DNA from: Pseudomonas alcaligenes
GTDB taxonomy: Bacteria > Pseudomonadota > Gammaproteobacteria > Pseudomonadales > Pseudomonadaceae
DNA length: 64,000 bases
Direction: 5' to 3'
Assembly (NCBI RefSeq): GCF_041729615.1
Contig: NZ_CP154874.1
Location: 1,989,001 to 2,053,000 of the forward strand
Program-made: the position numbers and the translations under genes
The notes under the pieces: model-generated
Seen by the model: the letters and a program-made list of their open reading frames with translations, nothing else
Told to the model about the DNA's origin: nothing
The model's database searches: none
Shown here: positions 19,874 to 28,786 of the stretch, piece by piece
Position numbering within the stretch: the stretch's first letter is position 1
Layout of the letters: each line of letters begins with the position of its first letter

Positions 19874-20884
19874 ATGGCTTTCAACATGCACAACCGTAAC
19901 CTGCTCAGCCTGATGCACCACAGCACGCGCGAGCTGCGCTACCTGCTCGACCTCTCCCGCGACCTCAAGCGCGCCAAGTACACCGGCACCGAGCAGCAGC
20001 ACCTCAAGCGCAAGAACATCGCGCTGATCTTCGAGAAGACTTCCACCCGTACCCGCTGCGCCTTCGAGGTGGCCGCCTACGACCAGGGCGCCAACGTCAC
20101 CTACATCGATCCGGGCTCCTCGCAGATCGGCCACAAGGAATCGATGAAGGACACCGCCCGCGTGCTCGGGCGCATGTACGACGCCATCGAGTACCGCGGC
20201 TTCAAGCAGGAAATTGTCGAGGAGCTGGCCAGCTATGCCGGAGTGCCGGTGTTCAACGGCCTGACCGACGAATACCACCCGACCCAGATGCTCGCCGACG
20301 TGCTGACCATGCGCGAGCACAGCGACAAGCCGCTGCACGAGATCAGCTACGCCTACCTGGGCGACGCGCGCAACAACATGGGCAACTCGCTGCTGCTGAT
20401 CGGCGCCAAACTCGGCATGGACGTGCGCATTGCCGCGCCCAAGGCCCTGTGGCCGAGCGACGAGCACGTAGCCGCGTGCAAGAAGTTCGCCGAAGAAAGT
20501 GGCGCGCGCATCACCCTCACCGAGGACGCCAAGGCCGCGGTCAAGGGCGTCGACTTCGTCCACACCGACGTCTGGGTGTCCATGGGCGAGCCGGTCGAGG
20601 CCTGGGGCGAGCGCATCAAGGAGCTGCTGCCCTACCAGGTCAACATGGACATCATGAAGGCCACCGGCAACCCGCGGGCCAAGTTCATGCACTGCCTGCC
20701 GGCCTTCCACAACAGCGAGACCAAGGTCGGCAAGCAGATCGCCGAGCAGTACCCGAACCTGAAGAACGGCATCGAAGTTACCGAAGACGTGTTCGAGTCG
20801 CCCTACAACATCGCCTTCGAGCAGGCGGAAAACCGCATGCACACCATCAAGGCGATCCTGGTCTCGACCCTGGCCGACATCTAA
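19874..20884 (+). CDS. arcB: Catabolic ornithine carbamoyltransferase
   Basis: OTCase of 336 residues that converts citrulline plus phosphate to ornithine and carbamoyl phosphate. The carbamoyl-phosphate motif STRTRCAFE (near 56), the HPTQ equivalent YHPTQMLAD and the ornithine-binding HCLPAFH are present. The length and its place between arcA and arcC mark it as the catabolic isozyme rather than anabolic ArgF. Confidence 0.98.
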   Translation: MAFNMHNRNLLSLMHHSTRELRYLLDLSRDLKRAKYTGTEQQHLKRKNIALIFEKTSTRTRCAFEVAAYDQGANVTYIDPGSSQIGHKESMKDTARVLGRMYDAIEYRGFKQEIVEELASYAGVPVFNGLTDEYHPTQMLADVLTMREHSDKPLHEISYAYLGDARNNMGNSLLLIGAKLGMDVRIAAPKALWPSDEHVAACKKFAEESGARITLTEDAKAAVKGVDFVHTDVWVSMGEPVEAWGERIKELLPYQVNMDIMKATGNPRAKFMHCLPAFHNSETKVGKQIAEQYPNLKNGIEVTEDVFESPYNIAFEQAENRMHTIKAILVSTLADI

Positions 20885-20892
20885 CCGCCGAG

Positions 20893-20913
20893 GCGGGCCG
20901 GCTTGCGGCCCGC
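20893..20913 (+). promoter_or_regulatory. Intercistronic hairpin between arcB and arcC
   Basis: A perfect 8-bp stem, GCGGGCCG/CGGCCCGC, with loop GCTTG, 8 bp after the arcB stop and lacking a T-tract. It has the same layout as the arcA-arcB hairpin. Confidence 0.65.
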
Positions 20914-20936
20914 ACGACTGAGCAAGGAGAAGCACC

Positions 20937-21863
20937 ATGCGACTCGTCATCGCCCTGGGCGGCAACGCCCTGCTACGCCGCGGCGAAGCCATGACCGCGG
21001 AGAATCAGCGCGAGAACGTGCGGATCGCCTGCGAGCAGATCGCCAAGGTGGCGCCGGGCAACGAACTGGTGATCGCCCACGGCAACGGTCCGCAGGTCGG
21101 CCTGCTGGCCCTGCAGGGCGCGGCCTACGACGCGGCCAACCCCTACCCGCTGGACGTGCTCGGCGCCGAAACCGAAGGCATGATCGGCTACATGATCGAA
21201 CAGGAGCTGGGCAACCTGCTGCCGTTCGAGGTGCCCTTCGCCACCATCCTCACCCAGGTCGAGGTGGACAGTGGCGACCCGGCCTTCCGCAAGCCGACCA
21301 AGCCGATCGGCCCGGTCTACAGCAAGGAGGAAGCCGAGCGTCTGGCCAAGGAGAAGGGCTGGAGCATCGCCCCGGACGGCGACAAGTTCCGCCGCGTAGT
21401 GGCCAGCCCAAGGCCGCAGCGCATCTTCGAGATCCGCCCGATCAAGTGGCTGCTGGAGAAGGGCAGCGTGGTGATCTGCGCCGGCGGCGGCGGTATCCCG
21501 ACCATGTACGATGGCAAGAAGCTGCGCGGCGTCGAGGCGGTGATCGACAAGGACCTGTGCTCGGCGCTGCTGGCCGAGCAGCTCAACAGCGACCTGCTGG
21601 TGATCGCCACCGACGTCGACGCGGCCTACATCGACTGGGGCAAGCCGAGCCAGAAGGCCATCGCCCAGGCCCACCCGGACGAACTGGAGCGCCTCGGCTT
21701 CGCCGCCGGCTCCATGGGCCCCAAGGTCCAGGCCGCCTGCGAGTTTGCCCGCAATACCGGCAAGGTCGCGGTGATCGGCTCGCTAGCCAACATCGAGGCC
21801 ATCGTCCAGGGCACTTCCGGAACCCGCATCAGCACGGCCGAGCCGGGCCTGAGCTACCGCTGA
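20937..21863 (+). CDS. arcC: Carbamate kinase
   Basis: ArcC of 308 residues, which uses carbamoyl phosphate to make ATP from ADP. Amino-acid-kinase-fold motifs include the N-terminal [19 protein letters not shown] near 45, the central GGGGIP and the C-terminal SMGPKVQAA. It completes the arginine deiminase pathway. AAGGAG precedes the ATG. Confidence 0.98.
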   Translation: MRLVIALGGNALLRRGEAMTAENQRENVRIACEQIAKVAPGNELVIAHGNGPQVGLLALQGAAYDAANPYPLDVLGAETEGMIGYMIEQELGNLLPFEVPFATILTQVEVDSGDPAFRKPTKPIGPVYSKEEAERLAKEKGWSIAPDGDKFRRVVASPRPQRIFEIRPIKWLLEKGSVVICAGGGGIPTMYDGKKLRGVEAVIDKDLCSALLAEQLNSDLLVIATDVDAAYIDWGKPSQKAIAQAHPDELERLGFAAGSMGPKVQAACEFARNTGKVAVIGSLANIEAIVQGTSGTRISTAEPGLSYR

Positions 21864-21866
21864 TCG

Positions 21867-21888
21867 GCGCGGGCCCCGGCGCCCGCGC
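21867..21888 (+). terminator. GC-rich hairpin at the end of arcDABC
   Basis: A perfect 8-bp stem, GCGCGGGC/GCCCGCGC, with loop CCCGGC, 4 bp after the arcC stop. There is no T-run, so it may protect the 3' end or cause Rho-dependent stopping rather than act as a classical terminator. Confidence 0.5.
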
Positions 21889-21905
21889 CCGACACGCAAC
21901 CGAAG

Positions 21906-21944
21906 GGTCACGCACGTGACCTTTCGGTCACGCCCTGCGTCACC
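21906..21944. promoter_or_regulatory. GGTCACG repeat cluster upstream of fabY
   Basis: The dyad GGTCACG-CA-CGTGACC (21906-21921) is followed by a third copy GGTCACG at 21926-21932 and a partial GCGTCAC at 21938-21944. The spacing looks like a multi-site operator. It could regulate fabY, whose start is about 125 bp downstream; the binding protein is unknown. Confidence 0.5.
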
Positions 21945-22069
21945 CAGACATTCCGATTCATTTTGAGTCGCCATCCGGAAATTCCCGCTGGCTGGATCGC
22001 CATTGCCGCTGCCAAGGCAGCCGCGCGCCCCGCCTGTCCGGCCCGGAACGACCCCAGGAGTTCTGCGTG

Positions 22070-23953
22070 ATGTCTCGATTACCCGTCATTGTCGGCTTCG
22101 GCGGTTACAACGCCGCGGGCAGGAGCTCGTTCCACCACGGTTTCCGCCGTATCGTCCAGGAGTCGCTGGACGCCGCCACGCGTCAGGAGACCCTGGCCGG
22201 CCTGGCCGTGATGATGAAACTGGTGCAGGTGGTCGAAGGCCAGTTCCAGAGCGCCGACGGCCAGCCCCTGACCCCCGCCGAGATCGAGGCGCGGCATGGC
22301 GCCGAGATTCTCGCCGGCACGCTGGTGCGGCGCATCGAGAAGCGCCACCTAGACGTGGACGCCGCCCACTGGCAGAAGAACCTCGCCGTCAGCGGCGCGC
22401 AGTTCACCACCCAGCGCAAGCACCTGCCCGAGCCGCTGCCGGCCAGCTGGCAGGTCGAGGAGCTGGACGAGCAGCAGGTGCGCGTCACCCTGCTGGAGAG
22501 CTGCGAGTTCAAGGTCGACAGTTACCGCGCCCTGCCGGTGAAGGCCGCCGGCCAGTTGCCCACAGGCTTCGACCCGGGCGAGCTGTACCACTCGCACTTC
22601 CATCCGCGCGGCCTGCAGATGACCGTGGTCGGCGCCACCGACGCGCTGCGCTCCACCGGCCTGGACTGGCGCACCATCCAGGACCATGTGGCGCCGGACC
22701 AGATCGCCGTGTTCGCCGGTAGCGGCATGAGCCAGATGGACGAAAACGGCTTCGGCGGCATGCTGCAGTCGCGCCTCAGGGGCGGCCGGGTCACCGCCAA
22801 GCAGTGCCCGCTGGGCCTAAACACCATGCCGGCAGACTTCATCAACGCCTACGTACTGGGCAGCGTCGGCACCACCGGTAGCGTCACCGGTGCCTGCGCC
22901 ACCTTCCTCTACAACCTGCAGAAAGGCATCGAGCAGATCGCCAGTGGCCAGGCCCGCGTGGTGCTGGTGGGCAACAGCGAGGCGCCGGTCACCCAGGAGT
23001 TCATCGACGGCTACGGCGCCATGGGCGCCCTGGCCACCGAGGAGGGCCTGCGCAAGATCGAGGGCCGCGACGAGGTGGACTTCCGCCGCGCCAGCCGGCC
23101 GTTCGGCGACAACTGCGGCTTCACCCTGTCCGAGTCGGCGCAGTTCATCGTACTGATGGATGACGCCCTGGCCCTGGAACTGGGTGCCGATATCCACGGT
23201 GCGGTGCCGGATGTGTTCATCAACGCCGACGGCTTCAAGAAATCCATTTCCGCCCCCGGCCCGGGCAACTACCTGACCCTGGCCAAGGCCGTGGCCAGCG
23301 CCGCGCAGCTGGTCGGAATCGACGCCGTGCGCACGCGCAGCTTCGTGCACGCCCACGGCTCCAGCACCCCGGCCAACCGGGTCACCGAATCCGAGCTGCT
23401 GGACCGCATAGCCGAGGCCTTCGGCATCGAGGCCTGGCCGGTGACCGCGGTCAAGGCCTTCGTCGGCCACTCCCTGGCACCGGCCAGCGGCGACCAGTTG
23501 ATCGCCGCCCTCGGCACCTTCCACCACGGCCTGCTGCCGGGCCTGAAGACTATCGACAAGGTGGCCGACGACGTGCACCGCCAGCACCTGAGCCTGGACA
23601 CCCGCGACCGCCGGGTGGAAAACATGGAAGTGTGCTTCCTCAACTCCAAGGGCTTCGGCGGCAACAACGCCACCGGCGTACTGCTGGCGCCGCAGGTGGC
23701 CGAGCGCATGCTGCGCAAGCGCCACGGCGAGGCCGCCTTCGCCGCCTGGCAGGCCAGGCGCGAGGCAACCCGTGCCGCCGCCGCACGCTACGACCAGCAG
23801 GCCCTGCGCGGCCAGTTCGACATCCTCTATCACTTCGGCCAGGGCCTGATCGACGATCGCGAGCTGCAGATCGATGCGCAACAGGTACGCATCCCCGGCT
23901 TCAGCCAGCCGCTGGTCTACCGCAAAGACGAGCGCTACGCCGACATGCTGTAG
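22070..23953 (+). CDS. fabY: Beta-ketoacyl-ACP synthase FabY
   Basis: A 627-residue thiolase-fold synthase with an N-terminal extension of about 200 residues, as in Pseudomonas FabY (PA5174). FabY condenses acetyl-CoA with malonyl-ACP to start fatty acid synthesis, replacing FabH. The catalytic Cys lies in GSVTGACATF, with His motifs HAHGSSTP and VGHSLAPASG and the glycine-rich SKGFGGNNA. AGGAG is 9 nt before the ATG at 22070; an adjoining GTG at 22067 is possible. Its place right after arcDABC matches PAO1. Confidence 0.95.
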   Translation: MSRLPVIVGFGGYNAAGRSSFHHGFRRIVQESLDAATRQETLAGLAVMMKLVQVVEGQFQSADGQPLTPAEIEARHGAEILAGTLVRRIEKRHLDVDAAHWQKNLAVSGAQFTTQRKHLPEPLPASWQVEELDEQQVRVTLLESCEFKVDSYRALPVKAAGQLPTGFDPGELYHSHFHPRGLQMTVVGATDALRSTGLDWRTIQDHVAPDQIAVFAGSGMSQMDENGFGGMLQSRLRGGRVTAKQCPLGLNTMPADFINAYVLGSVGTTGSVTGACATFLYNLQKGIEQIASGQARVVLVGNSEAPVTQEFIDGYGAMGALATEEGLRKIEGRDEVDFRRASRPFGDNCGFTLSESAQFIVLMDDALALELGADIHGAVPDVFINADGFKKSISAPGPGNYLTLAKAVASAAQLVGIDAVRTRSFVHAHGSSTPANRVTESELLDRIAEAFGIEAWPVTAVKAFVGHSLAPASGDQLIAALGTFHHGLLPGLKTIDKVADDVHRQHLSLDTRDRRVENMEVCFLNSKGFGGNNATGVLLAPQVAERMLRKRHGEAAFAAWQARREATRAAAARYDQQALRGQFDILYHFGQGLIDDRELQIDAQQVRIPGFSQPLVYRKDERYADML

Positions 23954-23999
23954 GAGGTCGAGGCAGCCCGGCTGCCATCCGGGCTGCTCGTGAACGGAC

Positions 24000-24449
24000 T
24001 CAGCGGTGCAGCACGTATTGCCCGCTGAAGCGCACCGCCTCGGTGGCGCCGCCAAGGATGCGACAGTGCAACCCGATGCGCGCCAGGCCGCGGCGCCGGT
24101 ACAGGGCGAGGAACCGCTCCCACTCGGCTGCCGGCGGCGCGGCGCATAGCGCCACGGCATCGCCGAGCACCGGCTCACTGTAGTCGATCTGGCCCTGCTG
24201 GATGACGATGTGGCCGTCGACTATGCCCGCCTCGCGCAGGCTCAAATGCAGCCAGCCCCAGCCGGCCAGCACCGCGGCGCAGTACAGGCTGCCGCCGAAC
24301 ATGCTGCTCTTGTGATTGAGGTTGGCCGCCAGCGGCAGGCTCAGGCGCAACTCGCCATCCTGCCAGCCCAGCACGCCGAGGCCCATGGCCCGAGTCAGCG
24401 GGATGTCCTGGTGCAGCAGCCGCTCCAGGTGGGCGCGCGCGTCGCTCAT
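24000..24449 (-). CDS. YiiD C-terminal-type hotdog thioesterase
   Basis: A 149-residue single hotdog-fold domain. NHKSSMFGGSLYCAAVLAGWG resembles the helix and substrate pocket of the thioesterase domain found at the C-terminus of YiiD/FabR-like proteins (PF09500). It probably hydrolyses acyl-CoA or acyl-ACP. It is convergent with fabY, with a 46-bp gap, and 15 bp downstream of cysQ, so it is probably the last gene of nudE-cysQ-thioesterase. Confidence 0.8.
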   Translation of the reverse strand: MSDARAHLERLLHQDIPLTRAMGLGVLGWQDGELRLSLPLAANLNHKSSMFGGSLYCAAVLAGWGWLHLSLREAGIVDGHIVIQQGQIDYSEPVLGDAVALCAAPPAAEWERFLALYRRRGLARIGLHCRILGGATEAVRFSGQYVLHR

Positions 24450-24464
24450 CTGCCGCCCCGGCCG

Positions 24465-25286
24465 TCAGTCCAGGGCGCGCGCCAGCTGGATCAGCTCGGC
24501 GCGCCACGCGGCCGCCTGCGGCAGGCCGAGGAAGGACGGGTTGAGGTAGCTCTCGCGCGCCTCGTAGGTCAGCGCCTCGCCCTTGAGATCCAGCACTTCG
24601 CCACCGGCGCCTTCCAGCACACCCTGGGCCGCCGCGGTATCCCACTGCGAGGTGGGCGCCAGGCGCGGATAACAGTCGGCGTTGCCCTCGGCCAGCAGGC
24701 AGAACTTCAGCGAGCTGCCAACGCTGGCCAGCTGCAGGTCGCCGAAACGCTCGGACAGGCCCTCCAGCAGGCGCTCCTGAGCCGGGCTGGAGTGGCGCCG
24801 GCTGGCCACCAGGGTGAAGGCTTCGGCCGGTGCCAGGCGCACGGCAATGGCCTCTGGCTCGCCGCCCGCGTCCTGGCGCCAGGCACCCAGGCCGGCGCCG
24901 CCGAAGTAGCAGCGGCCACTGGCCGGGATGCCGACCACGCCGAACACCACGCGGCCGCGCTCGATCAGGGCGACGTTGACGGTGAACTCCTCGCTGCCGG
25001 AGATGAACTCCTTGGTGCCGTCGAGTGGGTCGACCAGCCACCAGCGCTGCCACTCGGCGCGCTCGGCCAGGGCGATGCCGGCGTCCTCCTCGGACAGCAC
25101 CGGCACCTCGGGAGCCAGCTCGCGCAGGCCGGCGGCGAGGATGTCGTGGGCGGCCAGGTCGGCGGCGGTGACCGGCGAGGCGTCGGACTTCTCGCTGACG
25201 GCCACGTCGTTGCGCCAGAACGGCAAGGTAGCCTGGCCGGCACGTTGTACCAGGGCGATGACCGCCGGCAGATAGGGATGGCTCAC
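24465..25286 (-). CDS. cysQ: 3'(2'),5'-bisphosphate nucleotidase CysQ
   Basis: A 273-residue member of the inositol-monophosphatase superfamily. Metal-binding motifs are EKSDASPVTAAD, EED, WWLVDPLDGTKEF (DPLDGT) and the C-terminal WDTAAAQGVLEGAGG. It removes the 3'-phosphate of PAP, a by-product of sulfate assimilation. The GTG start at 25284-25286 overlaps the nudE stop (GTGA), with GGAG 7 nt upstream. Confidence 0.95.
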   Translation of the reverse strand: MSHPYLPAVIALVQRAGQATLPFWRNDVAVSEKSDASPVTAADLAAHDILAAGLRELAPEVPVLSEEDAGIALAERAEWQRWWLVDPLDGTKEFISGSEEFTVNVALIERGRVVFGVVGIPASGRCYFGGAGLGAWRQDAGGEPEAIAVRLAPAEAFTLVASRRHSSPAQERLLEGLSERFGDLQLASVGSSLKFCLLAEGNADCYPRLAPTSQWDTAAAQGVLEGAGGEVLDLKGEALTYEARESYLNPSFLGLPQAAAWRAELIQLARALD

Positions 25287-25846
25287 TGGAATTCTCCACG
25301 TTGGGTCAGCAGGTCACGGACCAGATAGAGGGCGGCCAGGGCGCGCCCCTCGGAAAACTGCGGGTGCTGGATCAGGGTGCTGAGGTCGTGCAGGTTGACC
25401 TTGTCGACCCGCAGCGGCTCGGGCTCGTCGCCGGGCAGGCGCTCCTCGTACAGGTCGCGGGCCAGCACCACCTGGATCTTCTGGCTCATGTAGCCGGGCG
25501 ACAGGCTCAGCTCGGTGATCAGCTCCAGGCGCTCGGCGCCGAAGCCGGCCTCTTCCTTGAGTTCGCGATTGGCCGCCACCAGCACGTCCTCGCCAGGCTC
25601 GACCAGGCCCTTGGGCAGCGACAGCTGATAGTCGTCGGTGCCGCCGCAGTATTCCTCGACCAGCACCGCGTGCTCGGCGTCGAGCAGCGCCACCACCATC
25701 ACCGCGCCGTAGCCGGAGCCCTTGCCCACCAGGCGCTCGTAGGTGCGCTCCACGCCGTTGGAGAAGCGCAGCTGCAGCTCTTCGACGCGGAACAGGCGGC
25801 TGCTGGCGACAATCTCGCGGGCCAGCACCTGGGGTTTCTCGCGCAT
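25283..25846 (-). CDS. nudE: ADP compounds hydrolase NudE
   Basis: Nudix hydrolase of 187 residues. The Nudix box is intact in order: GLVEPGEDVLVAANRELKEE. NudE cleaves ADP-ribose, NADH and Ap3A. I prefer the ATG at 25844-25846, 6 nt after AAGGAG; the ATG just before it (25849) is too close. It is coupled to cysQ by a GTGA overlap and divergent from the HAD phosphatase gene, mirroring the nudE-yrfG neighbourhood of enterobacteria. Confidence 0.94.
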   Translation of the reverse strand: MREKPQVLAREIVASSRLFRVEELQLRFSNGVERTYERLVGKGSGYGAVMVVALLDAEHAVLVEEYCGGTDDYQLSLPKGLVEPGEDVLVAANRELKEEAGFGAERLELITELSLSPGYMSQKIQVVLARDLYEERLPGDEPEPLRVDKVNLHDLSTLIQHPQFSEGRALAALYLVRDLLTQRGEFQ

Positions 25847-25928
25847 CATTCGCTCCTTGATTCGAACCGCTATCATACCCCGCTCCCCGCGCGGGATTCT
25901 TCCACTGCGTCTGTTTCCGGACTTTGCC

Positions 25929-26603
25929 ATGCCTCAGCTGCCCTGGAGCGAAATCGATACCGTCCTGCTCGACATGGACGGCACCCTGCTCGACCTGCAT
26001 TTCGACAACCATTTCTGGCTGCAGCACCTGCCGCAGCGCTACGCCGAGCTGCACGGGATCAGCCGCGCGGCCGCCGAGGCCGAGCTGCTGCCGCTGTTCC
26101 GCGAACACGCCGGCAAGCTGACCTGGTACTGCACGGATTTCTGGAGCCGCGAGCTGAACCTCTCGGTACGCGAGCTCAAGCGCGAGGTGGCGCACCTGAT
26201 CGCCCTGCGCCCGGATGCCGATGTCTTCCTCCAGACCCTGCGCGCCGCCGGCAAGCGCGTGGTGCTGATCACCAATGCGCACCGCGACTCGCTGTCGCTG
26301 AAGCTGGAACGGGTCGAGCTGGCGCCCTACTTCGACCGCCTGATCAGCTCCCACGACTATGGCTTCCCCAAGGAGGACCAGCAGTTCTGGTTCGCCCTGC
26401 AGCAGGACTGCCCCTTCGAACCGGCCCGCAGCCTGTTCATCGACGACAGCCTGCCGATCCTGCGCAGCGCCGGGCGCTACGGCGTCGCCCATCTGCTGGC
26501 GGTGCGCCAGCCGGACAGCCGCGCGCCGGACAAGGACACCGAGGAATTCGCCGCCGTCGAGGACTACCGCCAACTCAGCGCACAACTGGCCGCCCCGGCC
26601 TGA
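25929..26603 (+). CDS. yrfG: HAD-superfamily GMP/IMP nucleotidase (YrfG-like)
   Basis: A 224-residue HAD hydrolase with motif I LLDMDGTLLDL (nucleophile Asp near 15), motif II LITNA, Lys near GFPKED and motif IV FIDDSLPIL. The length and the cap region (WLQHLPQRYAE) match YrfG, which dephosphorylates GMP and IMP. It is divergent from nudE, with an 82-bp gap. Confidence 0.88.
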   Translation: MPQLPWSEIDTVLLDMDGTLLDLHFDNHFWLQHLPQRYAELHGISRAAAEAELLPLFREHAGKLTWYCTDFWSRELNLSVRELKREVAHLIALRPDADVFLQTLRAAGKRVVLITNAHRDSLSLKLERVELAPYFDRLISSHDYGFPKEDQQFWFALQQDCPFEPARSLFIDDSLPILRSAGRYGVAHLLAVRQPDSRAPDKDTEEFAAVEDYRQLSAQLAAPA

Positions 26604-26753
26604 TCGCCGACCATCGCCACCCCGCGCGGTTCGTCGGCTGCGCCAGTTTTTGCGCAAGTCGTGAACCCTCTCGCAGCCTGACGATCTCATGCTTGCCCGG
26701 CGAAGCGGCACTGGCAGCATGTGCGCCATCCACCAACGGAGAGCCATCGTTAA

Positions 26754-27227
26754 ATGAAGTATTCCTCCCTGCTCCTGCTCACCCTCGGCCTGGCCAGCGG
26801 CAGCGCTCTGGCCGGCAACACCTCGGCCGGCGTCGGCGGCGCCCTGGGCGGCGCCCTGGGCACCGTGGTCGGCGAGCAGATCGGCGGCAGCACCGGCGCC
26901 ACCATCGGTGCCGGTGTCGGCGGCGCGGCCGGCAGCGCGGTGGGCGCCGACAAGGGCAGCCGCACCGAGGCGGCCATCGGCGGCGGCATCGGCGCGGCCG
27001 GTGGCCAGGTGATCGGCAGCAAGATCGGCGGCAGCACCGGCGGCGTGATCGGTGCGGCGGTCGGCGGCGGCGCCGGTGGTGCCCTGGGCAACGCCTACGG
27101 CGGCGATGACGACGACCATGACGGGCGTCGCTACCGGGATGGCGGTTATTACTACCACGACCACGACGGGCACCCCGGCCGCGCCCTCGGCCACAAGAAG
27201 CACAAGTGGCACAAGAAGCACCACTGA
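26754..27227 (+). CDS. Glycine-zipper outer-envelope protein
   Basis: A 157-residue protein with a Sec signal peptide (MKYSSLLLLTLGLASGSALA). A long run of glycine-zipper repeats follows (about 22-115; GGALGGALGTVVG, GGSTGATIGAGVGG), then an acidic/His-rich tail (GDDDDHDG, YYYHDHDGH) and a basic His/Lys end. Glycine-zipper repeats form tightly packed transmembrane or membrane-associated helices. The His/Asp tail could bind divalent metals; that is inference. Confidence 0.82.
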   Translation: MKYSSLLLLTLGLASGSALAGNTSAGVGGALGGALGTVVGEQIGGSTGATIGAGVGGAAGSAVGADKGSRTEAAIGGGIGAAGGQVIGSKIGGSTGGVIGAAVGGGAGGALGNAYGGDDDDHDGRRYRDGGYYYHDHDGHPGRALGHKKHKWHKKHH

Positions 27228-27231
27228 AACA

Positions 27232-27263
27232 ACAAGGCCCGCATGATGCGGGCCTTGTGTTTT
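27232..27263. terminator. Terminator between convergent genes
   Basis: A perfect 12-bp stem, ACAAGGCCCGCA/TGCGGGCCTTGT (27232-27243 / 27247-27258), followed by GTTTT on the plus strand. It lies between the glycine-zipper gene and the convergent DUF1329 gene and may serve both. Confidence 0.82.
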
Positions 27264-27285
27264 GCGAGGCGCTGAAACAGCCGAA

Positions 27286-28632
27286 TCAGATACCTTCGCG
27301 GCGCAGGGCGGCGGCGGTGAAGTCGCTCTTCTTCAGCTGCACGTTGAAGTCGTACATCGGCTCGTTGTTGTCCAGGCCGTCGACGAAGTAGCGATTGCCC
27401 TTGAAGTCGTAGATGGTCTCCAGGGTGCTGAGGAACATCGGCACCTCGTAGTAGCTGATCGGATGCGCTTCCTGCAGGCCGATCAGCTGGCCGTCGCGGT
27501 CATAGAGGTCGACGGCGAGAATCTGCCAGCTGTCCTCGTCGATGTAGAAGCGACGCTTGCCATAGGGGTGGCTGTGGCCCTTGCGCAGGTTGGCATCGAC
27601 CACCCAGACGCGATGCAGCTCGTGGCGCAGCAGCTCGGGATTGACGTGCTTCTTCTGCAGGATCTGCTCGTAGGGAATGCCCTTCTGGTGCACCGCATAG
27701 CTGTTGTATGGCATCAGCATTTCCTGCTTGCCCACCAGGGTCCACTCGTAACGGTCCGGCGCACCGTTGTAGGCGTCCACCACGTCGGCGGTGGCCATGC
27801 CGTTGGTGTCCGGCTGCATGGCCTCGTAGGCCAGCATCGGCAGGCGGCGCACGCGGCGCTCGCCACGGCTGAAGCGCCAGGCCTTGCGGATCGCCAGCAC
27901 CTGGTCGAGGGTTTCCTGCACCACCAGGGCGGAGCCGGCCAGCTTGCTCGGCGCGGTGACCACGTACTTATAGAAGAACAGGGTGTTGTCCAGATCGGCC
28001 GGGGTCATGCCCTCGCGACCGTAGATGAACAGGATGTCGCGCTCGCGCTTGACCAGTACGTAGTCGCCGCCCTGCAGCACCGCCGCATGGTTGGTCACCA
28101 TGCGGGTCTGCTCGCCGCGGTAGCGGGTGATGTGGTTCCAGATCGCTTCCTGGCCGCTCTGCGGAATCGGGAAGGGGATGCCGGCCGCGGTGCCCTCGAT
28201 GCCGTTGCCGCCGGCAATCAGGCTGGCGTTGGTGGCGTTGTAGCGGGTGGCGTCATAGATGCGCTGCGGCGAGGCGGCGCTGCGCCGGGTCGGCAGCACG
28301 CGCAGGTAATAGTCCGGGTGCAGCTCCAGCATGCGCTGGTAACCCGGGCTCAGCAGGGCCTTGTACTGCGCCATGTTGGCCTGGCTGACGCGGTACAGCT
28401 CCTGGTCGGCGACGTAGGGGTCGGGGTGGTGCATACCCGGCTGGTAGTTGGCCGGCGGGGTGGCCAGGCCACCTTCCCAGGGCGGAATGGTGCCGGCGGC
28501 ATTGCCGGCGCGCTCGCCGCCCAGCGGCGTCAGATCTTGTCCCAGGCGCGCGGCCTGGGCCGCGTCGACCCGGGCATGCGCCGGCAGGGTGACAGCGGCA
28601 GCCAAAGACAGGACTGCAATGGTTCTCAGCAC
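27286..28632 (-). CDS. DUF1329 outer-membrane-lipoprotein-sorting-like protein
   Basis: A 448-residue exported protein (signal peptide VLRTIAVLSLAAAVTLPAHA) of the DUF1329 family, whose fold resembles LolA/LolB. Family members often neighbour DUF1302 proteins and RND-like exporters and are suspected of lipid or hydrophobic-substrate handling in the periplasm. DUF1302 is not adjacent here. The start is the GTG at 28630-28632, 6 nt after GAGGAG; a longer frame upstream lacks a ribosome site and would bury the signal peptide. Confidence 0.87.
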   Translation of the reverse strand: MLRTIAVLSLAAAVTLPAHARVDAAQAARLGQDLTPLGGERAGNAAGTIPPWEGGLATPPANYQPGMHHPDPYVADQELYRVSQANMAQYKALLSPGYQRMLELHPDYYLRVLPTRRSAASPQRIYDATRYNATNASLIAGGNGIEGTAAGIPFPIPQSGQEAIWNHITRYRGEQTRMVTNHAAVLQGGDYVLVKRERDILFIYGREGMTPADLDNTLFFYKYVVTAPSKLAGSALVVQETLDQVLAIRKAWRFSRGERRVRRLPMLAYEAMQPDTNGMATADVVDAYNGAPDRYEWTLVGKQEMLMPYNSYAVHQKGIPYEQILQKKHVNPELLRHELHRVWVVDANLRKGHSHPYGKRRFYIDEDSWQILAVDLYDRDGQLIGLQEAHPISYYEVPMFLSTLETIYDFKGNRYFVDGLDNNEPMYDFNVQLKKSDFTAAALRREGI

Positions 28633-28786
28633 AGCGTTCTCCTCGCGGCGTACGCAGACGCCGCTGTTCTTATTCGTACGACCAGTGTAGGCCGCGCTCG
28701 TCGATTGCCGTTGGGTGAGGTCTGCCATCCTGGCGCCGAGTGGTCCCGGTCGTGTCGGCCCCGCTCCCTGCGAGGCCCTGCATGAG

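Noticed and set aside
21867..21888. Classical Rho-independent terminator for arcDABC
   Set aside because: The hairpin is strong but has no T-tract, so I keep it only as a low-confidence 3'-end element.
26754..27110. Repetitive GGC-rich stretch that looks like a tandem repeat
   Set aside because: It is explained by glycine-zipper repeats of the coding sequence, with no exact DNA repeat unit.
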